Assembly (NCBI GenBank): GCA_907163375.1
Contig: CAJQUW010004437.1
Span: 1 to 64,000, forward strand
DNA from: Prostheceraeus crozeri
Lineage: Eukaryota > Platyhelminthes > Polycladida > Euryleptidae
DNA length: 64,000 bases
Direction of reading: 5' to 3'
In this document: positions 11,801 through 21,021 of the stretch, one piece after another
Numbering within the stretch: position 1 is the first letter of the stretch
Layout: every line of letters begins with the position of its first letter
Notes under the pieces: generated by a model
Seen by the model: the letters and a program-made list of their open reading frames with translations, nothing else
Told to the model about the DNA's origin: nothing
The model's database searches: none
Made by a program: the position numbers and the translations under genes

Positions 11801-13992
11801 ATTGTCGTAAATTGCTAGCAGGCTAGACGACCAATGATGTGACTTTGTATCGAAGTTGGCCTTTAGCATCATACTTTTAAAAAAAATTTCCTGAAAAACA
11901 TGCAAACATATTAATAAGACTCAGTCAGATTTTTATATGTATAGCATCTGAATGAAATCAGATTGCTCTACTGGTACTGAAGCAATTAAACTCTAAGTAA
12001 TAAGTTGCACATAAAATTCAACTTTCCAAAATTTGCGGAAGTGCTTTCGAATTGTTCCTCACCTTCATTTTTCGCCACTACTGTACCGCGCAACCGCGAA
12101 AAAATTTTAAATACTGATAGCACGAATCGTCAAACTCGATCACATGCGCATAGAATTCCTGTGATACAGCAAATAAGAGCTTCATCTGTAATATTTCAAT
12201 TTTAAAAAATCATTCCCTTAATGGTTACTTATTTCCTGAAAAATTATCAGTGAATTTACATCATAGCCTCATGGCGCCTCTTTCAGAGCTGTGTCGGCTA
12301 GTGATAATCCAGGCGACAGCAACAAGCGACTTGCACTGAATCCTTACTTGTCTTTCGCCATTGAACAATGACTAATTGCATTTCCAGTCGCCCAGTGATA
12401 GACTTAGTATAGGCTAACGTATTATTCACTTCGACCACAATTGAGCTACAAGTTTGCTCTATGACTACAAAAGCATAAGAACCCGAGTCATTGAGCGGGT
12501 CACCGAATGGTACCTTTGAACCAGTTTCATCACTGATACACACCATCATGCTACAACTTTTTACTTTGTCACCGATTTCCCTAGACATTCCAAATGTAAA
12601 GAATGATTTTAGAAGTGTTTAACATAATCGCAGCTCCATCGCTGAAATTCATCCCAGGAGATATTATTTAAAAAGAGAACCGAAGCCTCTTGTATTGACG
12701 AACTAGGCTTCGAGGATTGCTACAATCATCATGCCTGATTGTTCGAATCTCTGTCTTAGTAGCCATGTATCTGAGGGTTGTTTCGAGGCACAAGTCGAAT
12801 TTCTCTGGTCGACCTGGCTTGCGAAGTTGTCGTGGAGATGTTCTTAGAATGTAATGATCTAGTTGTCATGGTGGTAGAAATCGATCACAATATCTGATGC
12901 ATGCAAAAAGAGTCTGACATGTGGATTGGATTTCCTAAAATTTGATGGAATCATGACAATCTGAACACTCCAAAGGTATTCATGATAAGTGCAAGCGATA
13001 TTTGCATTGGCATCCGCTGCCAACTCATCTATATGTAGTTCTATATCATTCATGTGCAATCAAAAGTCCGAGATCAATGTGTCTGGCTGAAGATTAGGCG
13101 GGCTGAGCCTTCCTAGTCCCCTGTTCACGCGTGCCTGTAGGATGCAAAGCAGGACCAAGAAAGGTGAAGCAAGACAAATAAACAAATCAAGACACACATT
13201 TATTTCATTGAGGGATTTTGAGTCAGAAATTTCTGAGCAGCTACACACGACAACAAAAATGTAAGATTGTTGCACCAGATAGCCGGTGTAATAGATGCGA
13301 GACCAAATATTTGCCGACTCAACCTGCAGTAGCCATAGCCATTCCACCAACATCTGCTTATTCATTGTTCATTATTCATCTGCTGTATATACACAGTGCC
13401 CTACACATAGCACTCCCTTCTATTCTTTAGTTATCTATATAGGGTTGTTCCTAACTAAGCCAAGCAATCATAAGCTCCGTCCATCAGTCTGCAAGCCGAT
13501 TCCACTGATCTAACTCCCTGCAATAAGACTAAACATAAACAAACATTCATTGCAATGAAATAAAAGCTACTTACTTTCCCTGCTGCCTTGAAACATGCCG
13601 TGTGCGTAGATATAGGCTGATAGCGTCATTAATAGCGGCAGACCACAAAATTCCACGTCCAGCTGGTACGTTTAGAAATGTGTGCAGTGTTTAAACAAGA
13701 TCTAACATAAATTTAGAAGGAATTTGTGACAGAAACATCTTCGCACAAAATACATCAATCTGTAGTTTCCGACATTGTGTCAGCATTTTCTGTAAAAGCG
13801 TTGATATTTCCTGATAGAGTGAACAATTCTCTATCCAATGACACCTAGTTTGTTGCATGTTTTTGCAGGATAAAAATAACATAATGACCACGTGAATGAA
13901 ATATATCCAATTTTCAATCATTGCCATGTAAATACAACTACTACAATTTCTTGCAAAACCATTGACACTTCTGGTGGATTCAGAATTTCTGG
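8845..13992. other. Core of the foldback element, no transposase recognised
   Basis: 5.1 kb of AT-rich sequence unlike the arms. Apart from a small LINE-like remnant at 10890-11159 I find only short frames without recognisable domains. It may be captured genomic DNA or a fully decayed internal region. Confidence 0.6.
10890..11159 (+). mobile_element. Probable LINE (RTE-like) ORF2 remnant
   Basis: The frame FDMEWNRMKTAWIHSAEKEC is followed, one frame over after about 11060, by ESADKEKKLRFKQWQQSKC and ATKALYKNVKR. In RTE-like ORF2 proteins the linker between endonuclease and reverse transcriptase has this pattern: 'W..lk......a...lG', then a charged 'K...Y..a+k.vkr' segment. The stretch is short and frame-shifted, so the assignment is tentative. 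Confidence 0.4.
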
Positions 13993-16712
13993 CATTCGGT
14001 GTGTTGATTCGAGTGGCACACGCGATTTTCACAAGTGGTACGGATGGGCTGTGGGCGTGGCTGAGGACGAAAATCCGCATTTGTGCGGATTCTACGCACA
14101 GTTGGGGCTGTCTGAGGGGTGGCACAAGCTGGCACACTCCCAATAAGTGTATTCGGTGTGTTGATTCGAGTGGCACACGCGATTTTCACAAGTGGTACGG
14201 ATGGGCTGTGGGCGTGGCTGAGGACGAAAATCCGCATTTGTGCGGATTCTACGCACAGTTGGGGCTGTCTGAGGGGTGGCACAAGCTGTCACACTCCCAA
14301 TAAGTGTATTCGGTGTGTTGATTCGAGTGGCACACGCGATTTTCACAAGTGGTACGGATGGGCTGTGGGCGTGGCTGAGGACGAAAATCCGCATTTGTGC
14401 GGATTCTACGCACAGTTGGGGCTGTCTGAGGGGTGGCACAAGCTGGCACACTCCCAATAAGTGTATTCGGTGTGTTGATTCGAGTGGCACACGCGATTTT
14501 CACAAGTGGTACGGATGGGCTGTGGGCGTGGCTGAGGACGAAAATCCGCATTTGTGCGGATTCTACGCAGAGTTGGGGCTGTCTGAGGGGTGGCACAAGC
14601 TGGCACACTCCCAATAAGTGTATTCGGTGTGTTGATTCGAGTGGCACACGCGATTTTCACAAGTGGTACGGATGGGCTGTGGGCGTGGCTGAGGACGAAA
14701 ATCCGCATTTGTGCGGATTCTACGCACAGTTGGGGCTGTCTGAGGGGTGGCACAAGCTGGCACACTCCCAATAAGTGTATTCGGTGTGTTGATTCGAGTG
14801 GCACACGCGATTTTCACAAGTGGTACGGATGGGCTAAGGGCGTGGCTGAGGACGAAAATCCGCATTTGTGCGGATTCTACGCAGAGTTGGGGCTGTCTGA
14901 GGGGTGGCACAAGCTGGCACACTCCCAATAAGTGTATTCGGTGTGTTGATTCGAGTGGCACACGCGATTTTCACAAGTGGTACGGATGGGCTGTGGGCGT
15001 GGCTGAGGACGAAAATCCGCATTTGTGCGGATTCTACGCACAGTTGGGGCTGTCTGAGGGGTGGCACAAGCTGGCACACTCCCAATAAGTGTATTCGGTG
15101 TGTTGATTCGAGTGGCACACGCGATTTTCACAAGTGGTACGGATGGGCTGTGGGCGTGGCTGAGGACGAAAATCCGCATTTGTGCGGATTCTACGCACAG
15201 TTGGGGCTGTCTGGGGGGTGGCACAAGCTGGCACACTCCCAATAAGTGTATTCGGTGTGTTGATTCGAGTGGCACACGCGATTTTCACAAGTGGTACGGA
15301 TGGGCTGTGGGCGTGGCTGAGGACGAAAATCCGCATTTGTGCGGATTCTACGTACAGTTGGGGCTGTCTGAGGGGTGGCACAAGCTGGCACACTCCCAAT
15401 AAGTGTATTCGGTGTGTTGATTCGAGTGGCACACGCGATTTTCACAAGTGGTACGGATGGGCTGTGGGCGTGGCTGAGGACGAAAATCCGCATTTGTGCG
15501 GATTCTACGCAGAGTTAGGGCTGTCTGAGGGGTGGCACAAGCTGGCACACTCCCAATAAGTGTATTCGGTGTGTTGATTCGAGTGGCACACGCGATTTTC
15601 ACAAGTGGTACGGATGGGCTGTGGGCGTGGCTGAGGACGAAAATCCGCATTTGTGCGGATTCTACGCACAGTTGGGGCTGTCTGAGGGGTGGCACAAGCT
15701 GGCACACTCCCAATAAGTGTATTCGGTGTGTTGATTCGAGTGGCACACGCGATTTTCACAAGTGGTACGGATGGGCTGTGGGCGTGGCTGAGGACGAAAA
15801 TCCGCATTTGTGCGGATTCTACGCACAGTTGGGGCTGTCTGAGGGGTGGCACAAGCTGGCACACTCCCAATAAGTGTATTCGGTGTGTTGATTCGAGTGG
15901 CACACGCGATTTTCACAAGTGGTACGGATGGGCTGTGGGCGTGGCTGAGGACGAAAATCCGCATTTGTGCGGATTCTACGCACAGTTGGGGCTGTCTGGG
16001 GGGTGGCACAAGCTGGCACACTCCCAATAAGTGTATTCGGTGTGTTGATTCGAGTGGCACACGCGATTTTCACAAGTGGTACGGATGGGCTGTGGGCGTG
16101 GCTGAGGACGAAAATCCGCATTTGTGCGGATTCTACGTACAGTTGGGGCTGTCTGAGGGGTGGCACAAGCTGGCACACTCCCAATAAGTGTATTCGGTGT
16201 GTTGATTCGAGTGGCACACGCGATTTTCACAAGTGGTACGGATGGGCTGTGGGCGTGGCTGAGGACGAAAATCCGCATTTGTGCGGATTCTACGCAGAGT
16301 TAGGGCTGTCTGAAGGGTGGCACAAGCTGGCACACTCCCAATAAGTGTATTCGGTGTGTTGATTCGAGTGGCACACGCGATTTTCACAAGTGGTACGGAT
16401 GGGCTGTGGGCGTGGCTGAGGACGAAAATCCGCATTTGTGCGGATTCTACGCACAGTTGGGGCTGTCTGAGGGGTGGCACAAGCTGGCACACTCCCAATA
16501 AGTGTATTCGGTGTGTTGATTCGAGTGGCACACGCGATTTTCACAAGTGGTACGGATGGGCTGTGGGCGTGGCTGAGGACGAAAATCCGCATTTGTGCGG
16601 ATTCTACGCACAGTTGGGGCTGTCTGAGGGGTGGCACAAGCTGGCACACTCCCAATAAGTGTATTCGGTGTGTTGATTCGAGTGGCACACGCGATTTTCA
16701 CAAGTGGTACGG
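13993..16712 (-). repeat. Right 157-bp tandem array (about 17 copies) with a 785-bp higher-order duplication
   Basis: The same unit as the left array in reverse orientation, about 17.3 copies. Rare variants recur exactly 785 bp (five units) apart: ctggggggtgg at about 15210 and 15995, tacgtacag at about 15352 and 16137, and gcagagttaggg at about 15509 and 16294. A five-unit block was therefore copied within the array. Confidence 0.9.
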
Positions 16713-17072
16713 CTAACTTCACATCCGTACCACTTTGAGGTCACTTTGTCCATTTTCTCAGTAAGTATTGTGAATTTTGACAAAGTAGTGGGTGGCACAT
16801 GTTTTAGACGTGTTATTTTAGACGTCCATGTGGTTGAAAATTCATAAAGATGCGATTTAAGATTTTTTCTGTAAATTGGTACGGCTAATTTCACATCCGT
16901 ACCACCTCGAAGTTTTGATGGACGATTTCTCGCAAACTGCTGCATTATTTTGAAAAATTTCTGGTGGCACAAGCTGGCACACTCTAAAATTATGTGTAAA
17001 TGCTGTTTTTGAGAGTGACACACGCGATTTTCGATGTGGTACGGATATTGGTACGGCTAACTTCACACACGT
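16713..17072 (-). repeat. Right terminal module of the foldback element
   Basis: Mirror image of 7706-8065 with about two base differences (near 16889 and 17021), ending CTTCACACACGT. The high identity argues for a young insertion or for gene conversion between the arms. Confidence 0.85.
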
Positions 17073-17081
17073 TAATCTTGA
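17073..17081 (+). repeat. Right target-site duplication (TAATCTTGA)
   Basis: Exact copy of 7697-7705 directly after the foldback element. Confidence 0.85.
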
Positions 17082-17135
17082 TATCACCAATTACAGTATC
17101 GCAAAGGATAAAATACTCAAATCTAATTTTGGCAG
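17082..17135 (+). CDS. Right part of the split CACTA-like exon
   Basis: If one copy of the 9-bp duplication is removed, codon GA|T joins across the insertion and the frame continues as DITNYSIAKDKILKSNFG to a consensus donor (ggcag|gtaagt) at 17136. Without the element the exon would be open and correctly terminated, so the element landed in a coding exon. Confidence 0.65.
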
Positions 17136-17517
17136 GTAAGTCATGAATATCGTTCAATGTGAGATGCGTAGGCTATATGTATATAAGCTCACTCTACAAA
17201 TATAGCCTTAGACAAAGTGGATACTACACGTATACATGAAAACTCATCGCCCGCGTCTGGGTACACCGCGCGTCTCATTATAATGGTATAATATGCTGTA
17301 TACCAGAGTATCTTTGTCATTAGCGGTTTGATGATGATGATTCAACATAATTATTGTTTTTAAACGTTTGGTTATTGAGCAAACTGTGATTCATGCCAAT
17401 TTTTAAGAACAGTGTTTCTGAACATAAATGATTATCTAGATTTAACGGATACCTCATGTCTCGCAAGAACCGGTAAATTCTACGCATACTTCACGTGATT
17501 TAATAATTGATTTTTAG
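17136..17517 (+). other. Intron-like interval of the CACTA-like gene
   Basis: AT-rich, ending gatttttag. The phases of the two flanking blocks do not match (two bases left over before it, two-base offset after it), so an intervening exon is probably missing or lost. Confidence 0.4.
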
Positions 17518-17692
17518 GTATTTTTGTTGGAGCTGGAAAGCCAGATTGGCCACCTATGCTAAGAGGAATCTCCAGAGAACTCGCAAATAGATTTACCATT
17601 AATGACTCTATAATACGTTTTGAAGTTGTTGCTCTGACGGCGGATATGCCAGCGAAGGCAAGCATAATGAATATTCAAGCGTTCAATGCGAG
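17518..17692 (+). CDS. CACTA-like transposase exon (FVGAGKPDWPPML ... MNIQAFNAR)
   Basis: A clean 58-codon frame with acceptor tgatttttag and donor gcgag|gtgggt. It carries 'FVGAGKPDWPPML', 'ELANRF' and 'ADMPAKASIMNIQAFN'. These match the segment of animal CACTA-like transposases that precedes the 'FNG.YGC..C' zinc-binding-like motif. That motif indeed starts in the next exon at 30738, in phase. Confidence 0.7.
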
Positions 17693-18521
17693 GTGGGTCT
17701 CTCGGCTTCTGAAGTAGATTTTATTAGCGATCTTTGCTACCATTATTTGGTGTAAGTGAAATTATAATTACTGATTTCCAGACAAATACATGATTTGTAT
17801 ATCTTTCATCTATGTCGACTAAATGATGCAGAGGGCGAATGTATAATTAATAGCATGCATGCATGCGCAGGCGATTTATGAAAACACATTGAAGACAAAG
17901 GACCTCCTCGATCAGAAACTATGTTTGACTTTTTTTGAATTTATCGTACCTGATAAGAAAATTGGCATGACCGATCTCAGTGTACTTATCTGGGGTTACC
18001 TTCCATGATTTCGTTCCACTAATGAGTCATTTAGAACACAGACCGCATGAAAGATTATGAAATGGAATTCAATTCACTGCATATTCACTTGACTGAATTG
18101 CCTTGAAAGAATATCAAACCCCCCAAAAACCGATATGAATTAATGCAGCCATCCAGACGAATAGGGTTAATACGTATGGTCAATCAATTCCAAATAATGA
18201 TTTAATATACATGTAATATGAACATCACTATATAGATGCAGCTCGAAGATTTTTGTGAAATTGAAATCAATGAACTACCTGTTATCAATGATATTTATAC
18301 AAAATGACCGATTTTTCCAAAACTCACTGAATTTTGACCAGATCGTCTCGTTCTTTTAGACACACTCGCGAGGTTTTTCCATGGTATAACAACTTTAATA
18401 TACGTTTGTCACAACCACTGATGCCACAGTGAAAGATAGTAATGAGTTTGGAAGTCTGAAACCTTGGTTTTCAGCAGTTCTTCTCAAAATTGGTTTTTGG
18501 GCATTTGCCAACCCTGAAATA
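17693..18521. other. Start of the 13-kb intron, no further feature
   Basis: AT-rich intronic sequence between the donor at 17693 and the hAT-like element. No domain is visible. Confidence 0.5.
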
Positions 18522-18529
18522 CTGGCAGG
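18522..18529 (+). repeat. 8-bp duplication (CTGGCAGG) left of the hAT-like element
   Basis: CTGGCAGG here and CTGGCAGC at 30642-30649 agree at seven of eight bases, as expected for an older hAT 8-bp target duplication. Confidence 0.6.
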
Positions 18530-20141
18530 CAGGGCTGCGGAAGCGATCGATTTTTATTCGCTTCCGCTTCCACCCACCCGCTTCCGATTATAAGAAACCT
18601 TCTATGGGCTACACGCTTCACTATCTCCAGTTCCTTTTTCGCAATTTTTTCACGTGTGATGGATGGTTTTCTAGCTTCATACACTTCGTAGTCTCCACGA
18701 ACTTTCTGTCGTGTAGCCCAGTTGAGTTGCAAGCGTTTTTTGATTTGCTCAAAGTATCTCTTTTCAAATTCACTGAATTTACATTTGGAATTTTTTTGAA
18801 ATACAACCGTCATATTCTTCCAACACGTGTGGTAAGAAGTATTAAACAGAGAACGATTCAACCGGTATCGCATCACAGATTATATACGAGAAAGGTTGCC
18901 GAGAAATTTCTGCTAAAATGCCACATGTAGGCTACAAAACCCTCTATCCATTAGTATTGGTAATAGTGTCTCAAAGTAAATTGTGATGCTGTAATAGGCA
19001 AATGAACCAAGTTAAAATGTCCTACTTTGACTGAGTACCGGTATTTCACTTAGTTATTTCTCAGTCTACCTTCTTTTGCGGAATTGTCACGATCAGATAT
19101 GAAGAAACAAATTAAAAACTCAATGCATGATCCAAAAATGCTATACTTGATATCAATCTCGAACTGTGTCACACTTGATTACTTAATAAAAGTTTCACCT
19201 CATTTCTTAACAAAAATAGTAAAATGCAATGAGTATCACTTCATTTCTTAATAAAAATAGAGTTTTACTTAAAGGTGAAGGTTGGCGGGTGACCATAGGT
19301 GGCTGGAAAAATTTCAATTTTCAATGTCGTCTCAATGCTACAGTATTAGGATTCGTGAGTTTGAATTTTAGAACTCTTGTATAGTCTTTGTGAGGGCAAG
19401 CTATGACCAAAAGATTTAGTAAAAAAATGGATACTTTCGGTTTTATAATTGATAAAAGTAGCTACATGTATAAGGACACCATGGGTGGCGGTCACCCATT
19501 TACCGTAGCTCAGCCGTAGCTAATATTGTTGGAAGAGTGTACATAGCAATTCGACCATGCTGAGCACAAATCTGCAGTCAGATTTCAGAAATTTGATTTC
19601 CTTCAATGTGAATAACCTGTTTTTGCAGTTTTACATGTACTTGTGCACGCACATGTATTTCTTACCAGCATGAGACTATAGTTCGAACAATATTATTCTG
19701 CTTTTTTATACAATTCAGACCTTCTCATTTCAAATCTAAAGTCAGAATTGCAAAATATTCGCACTCAGCTCTGTAGCCGTATTCATAAACATCAACGAGA
19801 ATTCACGGAACTCTGTGAAAATTCACAGAGTTGCGCGAGGATTTTTCGCTCAACTCCACGAATTCTCGCACAACTTTGTTTGGTATTCATAAAACAACGA
19901 AAAAGTCTCACGTAGGTTTCCGCTCTATTTTAAGACCATGACAATCGTGTGACGGATAGGAGAGCACCAACAAATTGACGCACATTGATTCATTGTCACA
20001 TGACAGCTGAATATCAAATGAACGAAGGTTTGCGTTTCGACTTACAAGTAAATCATTCGGTGAAGTTTAACTGTCGTATTTTGAGTTGTGGGTCTCTGAT
20101 TGAAAATACCTCTATTTACACAATCTGGGGAAACCTTTTAG

Positions 20142-20976
20142 GTAGATTTTTATCTAAAAAATCCCTCGCTTCTTGATGCGGCCGGAAGGGCTGCTGAATC
20201 TAATAAGAAACGAACGGAGTGTTGGACAACCGTCACTAGTCAATTAAATAACATGAATCCAAATATAAAAAAGACGCTGCGACAAGTGAGAGATAAGCTG
20301 ACATGCTTGAAGCGATCAGCGAAAGAAAAGCACTCATTGCGGCGAAGAGAAATGAACAAAACTGGCGGAGGATTATCCAAAGCTAAACAATTGACCCCAA
20401 ACGAGGAAAGGTTGATAGCTTCTCTGGCAGATACATCCAATTTTTCTGGAATTCCCAATCAAATGGAAGCAGGATGTGGTAGCGAAAATCAAGTTGAGAG
20501 TCTACCGGAATCTACAGGTGATAATGGGGTTTTAACCAACGAAGATGTCGATGAGCATGGAGAGCACTAGCAAGTCTTTCTTTGACACGTGATTGTGAGG
20601 TAATAACGTATCGAAGCTCGGCTAGGCGCATTTGTTGATTCAATACATGTTTACAAAATTCTACCATATGTTATACTCGTACCAGCGCAAATATTTACGT
20701 TTTTATAATACGAAATTACTTCTAGTAGTCATCTCGGGTTGTATATATTCTCATCAACAGTAGGCCTTCCCTTCTTATAAAATTTCAAAGTTTTGGTGAA
20801 TATGGCTTGAAAACTTGCTACGAGTAGATTAGTGAGGTGGAAATATCATCCTAGATTTCTGATTGCTTAAGACATGTTAACATAACTTAAAGAGCAGTTA
20901 GCGTTAACCGAGACATGTGCATACGGCCATTAACATGTAGCAAATTTGTTGTTAATTAGTAAATATCAATTTAACT

Positions 20977-21021
<45 letters not shown>

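Larger units (their letters stand above)
7706..17072. mobile_element. Foldback-type DNA transposon, 9.4 kb, tandem-repeat arms
   Basis: Terminal inverted repeats begin ACGTGTGTGAAGTTAGCC and are nearly identical over the outer 360 bp (I count two mismatches). Each arm then continues into an array of a GC-rich 157-bp unit, five copies on the left and about seventeen on the right, in mirror orientation. The 5.1-kb core has no transposase that I can recognise. Long, internally repetitive inverted arms are the hallmark of foldback elements (Drosophila FB, sea urchin TU, Galileo). A 9-bp duplication would suit the Mutator-like superfamily of FB; a 7-bp reading would suit P/Galileo. Probably non-autonomous and recently inserted. 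Confidence 0.85.

Noticed and set aside
13691-13980. Extended frame running from the right array into the core (minus strand)
   Set aside because: A chance extension of the array frame into unique DNA; no recognisable domain.
8066-16712. CRISPR array
   Set aside because: Units are near-identical throughout with no unique spacers, the context is eukaryotic transposon DNA, and the two arrays are mirror images.
13892-16722. Dozens of 113- and 132-codon frames in the right array
   Set aside because: Same artefact as in the left array; periodic shadows of the monomer.
18484-18930. Two opposite open frames at the left end of the hAT-like element
   Set aside because: Neither shows hAT zinc-finger, catalytic or dimerisation motifs; kept only as a remark.
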